Source: Myxococcales bacterium (GTDB lineage: Bacteria > Myxococcota > Bradymonadia > UBA7976 > UBA1532). From it: DNA of 12,400 bases. Position 1 is the first letter of the stretch, and the number at the start of each line of letters is the position of its first letter. Below the pieces are notes generated by a model. The model was not told the origin of the DNA and made no database searches. It worked only from the letters and a program-made list of their open reading frames with translations. The stretch covers positions 1-12,400 of the forward strand of contig JAGQJJ010000050.1 of assembly GCA_020430675.1 (NCBI GenBank), in the 5' to 3' direction. The translations under genes were made by a program, and so were the position numbers. This document shows, piece after piece, positions 1 to 9,631 of the stretch.

Positions 1-3399
<3,399 letters not shown>

Positions 3400-3416
3400 C
3401 CGTCCTCCTGCCGCGC

Positions 3417-3454
3417 GGCGCCCGGACCCGCAAGCCGGGCGTCGGCTGGGCGCC
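3417..3454 (-). other. Possible leader hairpin upstream of the mosaic protein
   Basis: GGCGCCC at 3417-3423 pairs perfectly with GGGCGCC at 3448-3454, and an inner CCCGG / CCGGG pair (3421-3425 with 3435-3439) offers an alternative stem. It lies in the predicted 5' leader, about 8 bases before the AGGAGGA. No U-run follows, so an intrinsic terminator is unlikely. It could affect translation or mRNA stability, or be chance in GC-rich DNA. Confidence 0.3.
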
Positions 3455-3484
3455 CAACACCGAGAGTGGAAAGGTACAGATGCG

Positions 3485-3514
3485 AGGATAGCGACTCATT
3501 CGGGTTCATGTCGA
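3485..3514 (-). promoter_or_regulatory. Candidate sigma-70-type promoter for the mosaic protein
   Basis: On the minus strand TCGACA (3514-3509, five of six matches to TTGACA) is followed after 18 bases by TATCCT (3490-3485, four of six matches to TATAAT). Transcription would begin about 78 bases before the ATG at 3399. This is pattern matching only, but it is the best-spaced pair in the 160-base gap between the two genes. Confidence 0.4.
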
Positions 3515-3559
3515 CGCGGATCCCGCCGCATGGCCCGATCTTCCCGGTCAAGGGCAAAT

Positions 3560-4024
3560 CTACCCTGCGGCGACCTCGGCGAGAGCCGGTGGGGGCAGTC
3601 GGTCGGCCAGCAGCGACAGTACCTCGTTGAACGCCTCTTCGCCCAGGGGCAGGCTCGAGATGACGAGGCGCTTGCCGCCGGCTTCGAGCACCAGCTCGCG
3701 GAAGGGCGGGGGACCCATGAAGCGCAGGGGTTTGCCGCGGCCGCGCCGGACGCGGGCCTGGCGGATGTCGGCGAACTCGACGCGCCGGCGGCCCAGGCGG
3801 CCGCGCGCGGTGAGCCCGGTGGCGTCGATCGTCAGCTTGTAGCGCGCCGCCGAGAAGAGCACCGCCGCCACCAGCGCGGCGCCGAGCGCGCCGAACACGA
3901 TCCACAGCAAAGGGTCGACCGGGCCGATGAGCTGAAGCACCCACGGAAAGCCGGCCAGCGGCAGCAGCCCGACCAGATTGCGCGTCAGGCGGCCGGGCGC
4001 AAAGCGAAAGACCTGCGCCGCCAT
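3560..4024 (-). CDS. Small membrane protein with PH-like domain, function unknown
   Basis: The protein has 154 residues. Two hydrophobic segments at about 16-34 and 39-59 form a likely membrane hairpin. A soluble region at about 62-141 follows, with alternating beta strands (YKLTIDATGL, RRVEFADI, LVLEAGGKRLVI) and a C-terminal helix (EEAFNEVLSLLADRL). This is the usual layout of short bacterial membrane-anchored PH-domain proteins, where -TGL--RG is a typical PH strand-turn. The ATG shares its A with the TGA of the upstream hydratase gene (TGATG), so translation is probably coupled. GAGG lies 8 bases before the start. It is the last gene of the queG operon. The family call comes from layout and motif style, and no function can be assigned. 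Confidence 0.75.
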   Translation of the reverse strand: MAAQVFRFAPGRLTRNLVGLLPLAGFPWVLQLIGPVDPLLWIVFGALGAALVAAVLFSAARYKLTIDATGLTARGRLGRRRVEFADIRQARVRRGRGKPLRFMGPPPFRELVLEAGGKRLVISSLPLGEEAFNEVLSLLADRLPPPALAEVAAG

Positions 4025-4872
4025 CAGGTCGCCTCGGCCGGGTGCACGACGACGATGCCGTGCGAGAGCACCTCGCGCTCGCCGACGGCCACGTCAAGCC
4101 GGAAGACGTTGGCCTCGGCGGTCGGCCGGGCCTGCACCCGCAACGTCTCGCCGGGGTAGACCTCGCGGCTGAAGCGGGCGTCGAAGCGCAGAAGGCGGGC
4201 GGGGTCACCGCCGCACAGATGCCGGACCACGGCGCGGGTGGCGAAGCCGTAGGTGCACAGGCCGTGCAGGATGGGCGCCTTGAAGCCGACCGCGGTCGCG
4301 AGGCCCGGGTCGATGTGCAGCGGGTTCAGATCGCCGCTGAGCCGATAGAGCAGGGCCTGCTCGGGGCGCGTGGGCAGCGTCGCATCGAGCGCCACGTCGC
4401 CCACCGCGTCGGGCAGCGGCGTGTCCTCGCCCCGCTCGCCGCCGAAGCCGCCCTGGCCCCGGCAGAAGACCGACCACGTCGAGTCGAAGCACAGGTCGCC
4501 GTGCGCGTCATGCGTGCTGCTCTCGATCAGCACCACCGCGCCTTTGCCCTTGTCATGCACCGCCGCGACCCGCCCTTTGGTGTGCAGCGTGCCGCGGCGG
4601 GGCAGGGGGCGGTGGTAGCGCATGCGCTGCTCGCCGTGCACCAGCCGCGCGAAGTCGGCCTTCACCGCTGAGAGCGCCTGCATGGCGACGGGCATCGTCG
4701 GCAGCACGGCGAAGCTCGGCACCACCTGGAAGCTCTGCCGCGCTTCGTGCACCAGATCGAGATCGTCGAGGCCGGCGCCGACGCCCAGGGCGTACAGCAC
4801 ACAGTCCCGCCAGTCATAGGCGAACGGGGGCGTGGTGATGACCTGGCCGACGGCGTTCAGGTTCAGCTGCAC
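4024..4872 (-). CDS. MaoC-family (R)-specific enoyl-CoA hydratase (hydratase 2 type)
   Basis: The protein has 282 residues, the length of the double-hotdog hydratase 2 enzymes related to the hydratase part of peroxisomal multifunctional enzyme 2. The C-terminal half carries the signature YRLSGDLNPLHIDP at 176-189, with the catalytic Asp181 and His186 and Asn183. GF at 196-197 and PILHGLCTYG at 200-209 follow. The family hydrates trans-2-enoyl-CoA to (R)-3-hydroxyacyl-CoA in the cytoplasm. The N-terminal half is the non-catalytic hotdog that shapes the acyl pocket. Translation starts at GTG (4872), with AGGAGG at 4880-4885 inside the end of queG; the genes overlap by 10 bases. No other beta-oxidation or PHA gene is in view, so the pathway remains open. 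Confidence 0.9.
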   Translation of the reverse strand: MQLNLNAVGQVITTPPFAYDWRDCVLYALGVGAGLDDLDLVHEARQSFQVVPSFAVLPTMPVAMQALSAVKADFARLVHGEQRMRYHRPLPRRGTLHTKGRVAAVHDKGKGAVVLIESSTHDAHGDLCFDSTWSVFCRGQGGFGGERGEDTPLPDAVGDVALDATLPTRPEQALLYRLSGDLNPLHIDPGLATAVGFKAPILHGLCTYGFATRAVVRHLCGGDPARLLRFDARFSREVYPGETLRVQARPTAEANVFRLDVAVGEREVLSHGIVVVHPAEAT

Positions 4873-6026
4873 GGGCCTTCCTCCTCGGACGACACTGCGC
4901 TCGTTACCGCATCCACCGCCACGTCGGCAATGGCCTCGTCGCGCACGCGGGGGTCGGGGTCATCGGCGGCGAGGGCGGCGGCGCGCGCGCTGCCGAGAAC
5001 CCGCGCCGCCCAGACCGCGGTGGCGCGCAGCACGGGGTCGGGATCGTCGGCGGCGACCGCCTCGATGGCCGGCAGCAAGGCGCGATGCCCGCCGTTGGCC
5101 GCGGCGATCAGCGCGTTGCGGCGCAGGCCCTCGCCAAAGGCGCGTTTGAGCGGGCTGCCCTCGTGCCGGGCGTGCAGCTCGGCCGACGGCGTGGTGATCC
5201 AGTCGCGCAGCTCGGGGTGGGCATGCGCGGCCTTGGGTTGCCAGCGGTCGGCGTCGGCGCGCGGCGCGCGGCGGTTCCAGGGGCACACCGTCTGGCACAC
5301 GTCGCAGCCGAAGACCCAATCGCCCAGCAGGGGCCGAATCGCCCGCGGGATGAGGCCGCGATGCTCGATCGTCCAGTAGCTGATGCAGCGCCATGAATCG
5401 AGGCCCTCGGCCGACAGCGCGCCGGTGGGGCAGCGGTCGATGCAGGCGGTGCAGGTGCCGCAGCGAAACGGGTGGGCGGCCTCGGCGGCGGGCAGCGCGC
5501 GGTCGAGGAAGACCACCGCCAGCGAGCCGAACGTGCCCAGGCGCGGGTGGATGAGCATGGTCGAGCGGCCGATCCAGCCGACGCCCGCGCGCTCGCCGAA
5601 CGCGCGCTCCAGGATGGGGCTGGTATCGACCGACAGGTACATGCCCACCGACGGGTCGGCCTCGACCAGCGCCCGCCGCAGCTTGCGCAGCGCCTTGCGG
5701 GCCACGTTGTGGTAATCGCGACCCCAGGCATAGGCGGCGACGCGGCCGGTCGGGCCGGCGGGGCAGGGCGGGTCGGGCGTGCGATGCGGCAGCCACAGCA
5801 CCACCGCGCTGCACACGCCCGGCAGCAGGCGCTCGGGCACCAGGCGCGCTTCGGCGTGCTCGGCCATCCAGCGCATCTCGGCGTCGCGACCCTCGGCCAG
5901 CCAGGCGCGCAGGCGCTCGGCGTGGGGGCGAAACCAGCCGCCGCCCGCCGGCTCGACCGGCGCCACGCCGACCACCTCGAAGCCGACCCGCCGCGCCGCG
6001 CGCTCGATGGCATCTCGATCGATCAC
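4863..6026 (-). CDS. queG: Epoxyqueuosine reductase QueG
   Basis: The 387-residue protein fits the cobalamin- and iron-sulfur-dependent enzyme that performs the last step of queuosine synthesis, reducing epoxyqueuosine to queuosine in the wobble position of tRNA. VDTSPILERA contains the expected catalytic Asp at 134, followed by GVGWIGRST at 148-156. The two 4Fe-4S ligand sets are at C189, C192, C195, C199 (CGTCTACIDRCP) and C241, C244, C248 (CDVCQTVCPWN), with C214 in CISYWTIEHRG. The C-terminus (about 305-375) has two HEAT-like repeats, each beginning DDPDP, usual for QueG. The GWIGK-N segment common in the family reads GWIGRST here. The start is GTG, with no clear ribosome-binding site but TATAAC seven bases upstream, which suggests a leaderless message. 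It is the first gene of a three-gene operon. Confidence 0.95.
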   Translation of the reverse strand: MIDRDAIERAARRVGFEVVGVAPVEPAGGGWFRPHAERLRAWLAEGRDAEMRWMAEHAEARLVPERLLPGVCSAVVLWLPHRTPDPPCPAGPTGRVAAYAWGRDYHNVARKALRKLRRALVEADPSVGMYLSVDTSPILERAFGERAGVGWIGRSTMLIHPRLGTFGSLAVVFLDRALPAAEAAHPFRCGTCTACIDRCPTGALSAEGLDSWRCISYWTIEHRGLIPRAIRPLLGDWVFGCDVCQTVCPWNRRAPRADADRWQPKAAHAHPELRDWITTPSAELHARHEGSPLKRAFGEGLRRNALIAAANGGHRALLPAIEAVAADDPDPVLRATAVWAARVLGSARAAALAADDPDPRVRDEAIADVAVDAVTSAVSSEEEGPCS

Positions 6027-6033
6027 GCGGCCT

Positions 6034-6039
6034 GTTATA
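6034..6039 (-). promoter_or_regulatory. Candidate -10 element of queG (leaderless start)
   Basis: TATAAC (five of six matches to TATAAT) lies on the minus strand seven bases before the GTG of queG, so transcription would begin at or next to the start codon. No purine-rich ribosome-binding site precedes the GTG. A good -35 box is missing at the expected distance, where the inverted repeat at 6046-6067 lies instead. Confidence 0.45.
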
Positions 6040-6045
6040 CGCGGT

Positions 6046-6067
6046 TCGCCGCCGCGGTGGGCGGCGA
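6046..6067. promoter_or_regulatory. Inverted repeat in the queG / lectin divergent promoter region
   Basis: TCGCCGCC at 6046-6053 and GGCGGCGA at 6060-6067 are perfect 8-base arms around a 6-base spacer. The repeat sits mid-way between two divergent genes and overlaps the predicted -35 regions of both. It could be a regulator-binding site or a chance GC-rich repeat. Confidence 0.35.
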
Positions 6068-6092
6068 CAACGCACCGTGATCCCGCTATGCT
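6064..6092 (+). promoter_or_regulatory. Candidate promoter of the lectin-like protein (leaderless)
   Basis: GCGACA (6064-6069) and TATGCT (6087-6092) are 17 bases apart, each matching four of six consensus positions. The -10 ends six bases before the ATG at 6099, so the transcript would begin at the start codon. No ribosome-binding site is visible, which agrees with leaderless translation. Confidence 0.45.
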
Positions 6093-6098
6093 GCCGCG

Positions 6099-7370
6099 AT
6101 GCGAACGCCCGCCCTGCCGGCCTTGCTGCTCGTCTGCGCCCTGCCGCTGCTTTGGCGCTGCGACTCGAGCACTGACGCGCAGGTCTGCGATCCCAAGACG
6201 GGGCGCGGGTGTCGCGTGGGGCGCACCTGCGCGGTCGACGCCGATGGCATCCCGGTCTGTGTGGCGCCCGGCCCGGCCCGCGAAGGCGATCTGTGCAGCC
6301 CACCGTCTTCAACGCCCGGCGGCTTGATCGACCCCACGCGCCAGTGCGGCCCGCGCCTCGGCTGTCTGCAACTCTTCGGCGTCTCGCGCTGCATGCGTTT
6401 CTGCGACCCGCTTGAGACCGAAGACCGCGACACCTGCCAACCCGACCCGGCCGACCCGATCGACCTCGGGCCCAATGACATCCGCCACCCCCGCTTCGCC
6501 GAGGCGACCTGCGCCGCGGTGCTGCCCGGCCGCGCCGATATCGGGGTCTGCGTCCTGCCCTGCGAGCTGTTCCCCGGCTATGACGCCGACTGCCTCGCCG
6601 CCCTGCCCGACGCGGCCTGCGGCAACCCCGACGGCTGCACGTGCCGCGCGGCGCGCCGCGCCTGCCTCAACGACCGCTCGCCCGATTGCCCGCCCGGCTC
6701 GACCTGCACCGTGCAGCCCACGCTCGACCACGCGGTGTGCACCGTGCCCGGGCAAGCCGCGCTCGAAGCGGCCTGCAGCCCCTCGGCGCCGTGTCAGGGC
6801 AACCTCGTCTGCCACCCGCGCGGCGAGGGCGGCATCTGTCTGCCGCCCGCGGCCTCGGCGCCGGCCTGCGCCTGCGACGAGCGCCCGGTGGCGGTGCCCG
6901 ATGCGTTCGACCCGATCGAAGGCGGCGTCTACTCGCTGTGCAGTCGATGCCAGGTGATCGGGCGTCTCGGTGACCCGGCGCGCTGGTACGAGTTCTGCCC
7001 CGATGGCGTGGACTTCGTCGAAGCGTTGCAGGTCTGCTCCGCGCGCGCCGGCTGCCTGGTCGACCTCGCGGGCGCCGATGCCGCGGCGCAGGTCGAGCTG
7101 GCGCGCAAGCTGTCGGAGCGCGCCCAGGCGTTGACCGGCGGCCAGCCGCTGCGGCCGTGGGTGCGCGCGGTGCGCTCCGACGCCGGCTGGCTCTGGCCCA
7201 ACGGCGACCGGGTCGCCGACGCGCTGTGGACCGACGGCGTGCCGCCCGAGATCGGTCGCTGCGCGCGGTTCGACGCCGGGGGTCGCCTGACCGCGACCAC
7301 CTGCGTGGGCAGCGGCTCGACGGTCTGCGTCTTTGGCGACGCGCGCGCCGCGGCCTGTGAAGTGAATTGA
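6099..7370 (+). CDS. Cys-rich exported protein with C-type-lectin-like C-terminal domain
   Basis: The protein has 423 residues. A hydrophobic N-terminal signal (about 5-19) ends LLWRC. Cys21 could be a lipidation site, but Arg at -1 breaks the normal lipobox, so either a non-canonical lipoprotein or ordinary secretion is possible. Residues about 30-290 are very cysteine-rich, with short repeated Cys boxes (C-VG-TC, CPPGSTC, CQGNLVC) as in extracellular myxobacterial proteins. Residues about 295-412 resemble a C-type-lectin-like domain: WYEFC, then FVEALQVCSARAGCLVDL, then WLWPNG, LWTDGVPP and spaced cysteines to TVCVFG. The EPN/QPD and WND calcium-sugar motifs of true lectins are not evident, so sugar binding is uncertain. 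The Ca2+ antiporter gene follows after 41 bases and may be co-transcribed. Confidence 0.8.
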   Translation: MRTPALPALLLVCALPLLWRCDSSTDAQVCDPKTGRGCRVGRTCAVDADGIPVCVAPGPAREGDLCSPPSSTPGGLIDPTRQCGPRLGCLQLFGVSRCMRFCDPLETEDRDTCQPDPADPIDLGPNDIRHPRFAEATCAAVLPGRADIGVCVLPCELFPGYDADCLAALPDAACGNPDGCTCRAARRACLNDRSPDCPPGSTCTVQPTLDHAVCTVPGQAALEAACSPSAPCQGNLVCHPRGEGGICLPPAASAPACACDERPVAVPDAFDPIEGGVYSLCSRCQVIGRLGDPARWYEFCPDGVDFVEALQVCSARAGCLVDLAGADAAAQVELARKLSERAQALTGGQPLRPWVRAVRSDAGWLWPNGDRVADALWTDGVPPEIGRCARFDAGGRLTATTCVGSGSTVCVFGDARAAACEVN

Positions 7371-7411
7371 CCGACTCTGCTGCGCCCGTGCGGGCCTGAG
7401 GATCGACATCG

Positions 7412-8395
7412 ATGGTGATCGCCCTGCTGCAACTCTTCGGTGGTCTGCTGGTGCTCATCAAAGCCGCCGACTGGATGGTCGATGGCGCCGTGGGCGTCGC
7501 CCGCCGCCTGGGGGTGCCGCGGCTGGTGGTTGGCGTGCCGATCGTGGCCTATGGCACCAGCCTGCCCGAGTTTGTGGTCTCGCTGCTCTCGGCCCGGCGC
7601 GGCGTGGTCGACTTTGCCATCGGCAACATCGTGGGCAGCAATATCTGCAATATCGGCCTGGTGCTCGGCTCGGCGGCGTTGATCCACCCCATCGCGGTGC
7701 GGGGCGGCACGCTCTTCCGCCGCGACCTGCCGGTGCTGACCGCGGTCACCGCGTTCTCGGTCTGGGCGTTCTCGGACGGCGTGGTCGAGCGCTGGGAGGC
7801 CCTGCTGCTGGTCTCGGTCGCGGTGGTCTACACCATCGTCTCGCTGCGCACGCCGGAAGACGCCTCGACCGCCGACGACGCCGAGCAGGATCCGGGCGCG
7901 CCGTGGCCCAAATCGGCCGCCCTGCTGCTCATCGGCTTGTTGGGCATGGTCGTCGGCGCCAACCTGATGGTCGAAGGCGGCACGGTGGTCGCCCAGTCGT
8001 TTGGCGTCAGCGAGCGCATCATCGGCCTGACCGTCGTCGCCGTCGGCACCTCGCTGCCCGAGTTCGCCGCCAGCGTCGCCGGCGCCGCCAAAGGCCACGC
8101 GGGTCTCGCGGTGGGCAATGTGGTGGGCAGCTGCCTCTTCAACCTGGCATTCGTGCTCGGCGCCGCCGGCGCCATCGCGCCGCTGCCGGTGCACTTCGAC
8201 TCGATGCTCATCGACCTTTCGGTGATGGGCGCGCTGACGCTGGCGATGTGGGTGATGCTCGCCACGGGCCAGCGCATGACCCGCATCGAGGGCATCTTTC
8301 TGCTGATGGTCTACGTCGCGTTCATCGGTTGGCTGGTGACCCAGGCGATGGCCACGATGACGCTGCACCCCGCGGCGGCGGCGGCGGCGTCGTAG
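7412..8395 (+). CDS. Calcium/sodium antiporter, CaCA family (YrbG-like)
   Basis: The 327-residue inner-membrane protein shows both inverted alpha repeats of the cation/Ca2+ exchanger superfamily. Alpha-1 is GTSLPEF at 48-54 and GNIVGSNICN at 71-80. Alpha-2 is GTSLPEF at 212-218 and GNVVGSCLFN at 235-244. By analogy with the structure of the archaeal exchanger NCX_Mj, Glu53 and Glu217 with Asn80 and Asn244 would bind ions. About ten hydrophobic segments are visible. A hydrophilic acidic loop at about 145-167 separates the halves. The protein would exchange cytoplasmic Ca2+ for external Na+. TGAGGA at 7397-7402 lies 9 bases before the ATG. The C-terminus ends in a run of alanines from GCG repeats. 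Its stop lies only 9 bases from the stop of the convergent sigma-factor gene. Confidence 0.92.
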   Translation: MVIALLQLFGGLLVLIKAADWMVDGAVGVARRLGVPRLVVGVPIVAYGTSLPEFVVSLLSARRGVVDFAIGNIVGSNICNIGLVLGSAALIHPIAVRGGTLFRRDLPVLTAVTAFSVWAFSDGVVERWEALLLVSVAVVYTIVSLRTPEDASTADDAEQDPGAPWPKSAALLLIGLLGMVVGANLMVEGGTVVAQSFGVSERIIGLTVVAVGTSLPEFAASVAGAAKGHAGLAVGNVVGSCLFNLAFVLGAAGAIAPLPVHFDSMLIDLSVMGALTLAMWVMLATGQRMTRIEGIFLLMVYVAFIGWLVTQAMATMTLHPAAAAAAS

Positions 8396-8404
8396 CAGAG
8401 GCCG

Positions 8405-9004
8405 TCAGGCCGCCTGTTCGGTCATCTCAACGCCCCAATCGCTGCGCTCGCACTCCGCCTTGAGGCGCAGCCGGGCGCGGTGGAAGCGGCTCTTGAGCGC
8501 GGGCAGCGACAGGCCGGTCTCTTCCGAGATGTTCTGCAGCGACAGGCCATCGACAAAGCGCCGCAAGAAGAGCTCGCGGTCGCCGTCGCGCAGGCCGGCC
8601 AGGAAGTGGTCGGTCATGGTCAGCACTTCGCGATCGCCGGCCAGCTTGTCGGGCGTGGGCCGCCCGCACGAGACCAGCGGCGAGTAGATCTCGGGGCTGG
8701 GCACGAGCCGCTTCTCGCGGCGATGGCGCAACAGCGCGGTGTTCACCACGATGCGGCACAGCCATGACCCGAAGCGCGACTCGGAGCGGAACTGCTCGAT
8801 GCGGCGCATGACCTGCAGCGCCGCTTCCTGGGTGACATCTTCGGCGCGCACCGCGTCGCGCGTCACCTTCAGCGCCAGGTGGTACATCTGCTGGTAATGG
8901 GCTCCGAGCAGCCGATCGAGCGCTCGGATCTCCCCGGCCTGGGCGCGCGCGACCAGAGCCTGTTCCTCTTCCAGCGTCAAGAGGGGTTCGTTGGGGATGA
9001 TCAT
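8405..9004 (-). CDS. ECF-type RNA polymerase sigma factor
   Basis: The 199-residue protein has the two-domain layout of extracytoplasmic-function sigma factors. Region 2 covers about 25-98, with DVTQEAALQVMRRI at 56-69 and FGSWLCRIVVNTALLRHRREKR at 78-99 for core and -10 binding. Region 4 covers about 128-184, with helix-turn-helix ISEETGLSLPALKSRFHRAR at 159-178 for -35 recognition. The ATG at 9004 is chosen because GTGAGG (9013-9018) sits 8 bases upstream; GTG at 9007 is a close alternative. The longer upstream reading frame is only overlap with the MerR gene. The ribosome-binding site overlaps the MerR stop, leaving a 10-base gap, so the two are surely co-transcribed. No anti-sigma gene adjoins, since the other neighbour is the convergent antiporter. 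The MerR protein may therefore carry the input. Confidence 0.92.
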   Translation of the reverse strand: MIIPNEPLLTLEEEQALVARAQAGEIRALDRLLGAHYQQMYHLALKVTRDAVRAEDVTQEAALQVMRRIEQFRSESRFGSWLCRIVVNTALLRHRREKRLVPSPEIYSPLVSCGRPTPDKLAGDREVLTMTDHFLAGLRDGDRELFLRRFVDGLSLQNISEETGLSLPALKSRFHRARLRLKAECERSDWGVEMTEQAA

Positions 9005-9014
9005 CACGCGGGCC

Positions 9015-9530
9015 TCACTCCATTGGCTTTGGTGAATCGGAGAGTTTCTGGCAGGGATCGGTGCGGTCGACCGGAGACTGGGCGAGCAACCCGGCCACCA
9101 TGTCCGGCAGGTCAGGGCCCACCTCGGCGATGCAGTTCGTGCAGCACTCGGGAAGGGGCTTGCGCGTGCAGTTCTCACAACGATCGAGGTAGCGCAGGCC
9201 GGCGCTCACCGCCTGCCGCAGCCCGATGAGGCGGGCGATCTGGGCGTCGAGCTCATCGAGACGACGCACGAACTCGTCGCGCAGCACATCCATCGCCGCA
9301 CCGCCGTGGGGCGCGTGGCCGATGGCTTCGAGCATGTTCTGAATCTCGGCGAGCGGCAGACCCAGCTCCACCAGCTCCAGGATCCACTGCAAGCGGGCGA
9401 GCGCGTCTTCACCATAGAGCCGAAAGCCGCCTTCGCTGCGGCCGGCCGGCACGATCAGGCCCATCTCTTCGTACAGCCGCAGCGCGCGCGGCGTCTTGTC
9501 GACGCGCTTGGCGAGCTGGCCGATCGTCAT
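9015..9530 (-). CDS. MerR-family transcriptional regulator with C-terminal cysteine cluster
   Basis: From ATG 9530 the protein has 171 residues. The N-terminal winged helix is typical of MerR: MTIGQLAKRVDKTPRALRLY, then EEMGLI and GGFRLYGEDALARL. A long dimerisation helix follows at about 80-115. The C-terminal sensor has cysteines at 118, 121, 129, 130 and 133 (CENC then CCTNC), plus Cys160. Such a cluster could bind metal or an iron-sulfur centre; the spacing differs from the C-x2-C-x-C-x5-C pattern known for SoxR. TTG 9581 and GTG 9551 are in-frame alternative starts, but TTG would lie at the predicted transcription start and across the palindrome, so ATG 9530 is preferred even though its ribosome-binding site is weak. 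It is probably autoregulated. Confidence 0.9.
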   Translation of the reverse strand: MTIGQLAKRVDKTPRALRLYEEMGLIVPAGRSEGGFRLYGEDALARLQWILELVELGLPLAEIQNMLEAIGHAPHGGAAMDVLRDEFVRRLDELDAQIARLIGLRQAVSAGLRYLDRCENCTRKPLPECCTNCIAEVGPDLPDMVAGLLAQSPVDRTDPCQKLSDSPKPME

Positions 9531-9562
9531 CTGTTCTTTGGTCTGCGACACGCTTAACTCTA

Positions 9563-9578
9563 ACGTTGACGTCAACGT
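9563..9578. promoter_or_regulatory. Perfect 16-bp palindrome, likely operator of the MerR gene
   Basis: ACGTTGACGTCAACGT is its own reverse complement. With a few mismatches the symmetry extends to about 36 bases (9553-9588). It lies between the predicted -10 (9587-9592) and the MerR start, about +3 to +18 of the predicted transcript. MerR proteins bind such dyads. This position suggests repression by blocking, unlike the classical MerR position between -35 and -10. Confidence 0.65.
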
Positions 9579-9586
9579 CAAGGTTG

Positions 9587-9615
9587 AGCCTAGTCGTCGC
9601 CGGCCGGGCCGTCAA
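9587..9615 (-). promoter_or_regulatory. Candidate promoter of the MerR-sigma operon
   Basis: TTGACG (9615-9610, five of six matches) is followed after 17 bases by TAGGCT (9592-9587, three of six). The weak -10 fits a regulated promoter. The predicted start is near 9580, giving a leader of about 50 bases that contains the palindrome. Confidence 0.4.
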
Positions 9616-9631
9616 TGGGCAATCGCGGCGA

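Noticed and set aside
4960..6312. A 450-codon minus-strand frame across the queG start
   Set aside because: It is an Arg/Ala/Pro-rich shadow of queG and would cross the divergent promoter region and the lectin-like gene.
7371..7411. Terminator between the lectin-like gene and the antiporter
   Set aside because: CCCG/CGGG around a 2-base loop cannot form a proper hairpin and no T-run follows, so co-transcription is more likely.
8396..8425. Terminator between the convergent antiporter and sigma-factor genes
   Set aside because: Only a 4-bp GGCC stem is present, inside the sigma-factor coding end, with no T-run on either strand.
9579..9581. TTG as start of the MerR gene
   Set aside because: It sits at the predicted transcription start and would translate the palindrome. 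The MerR fold begins at ATG 9530.
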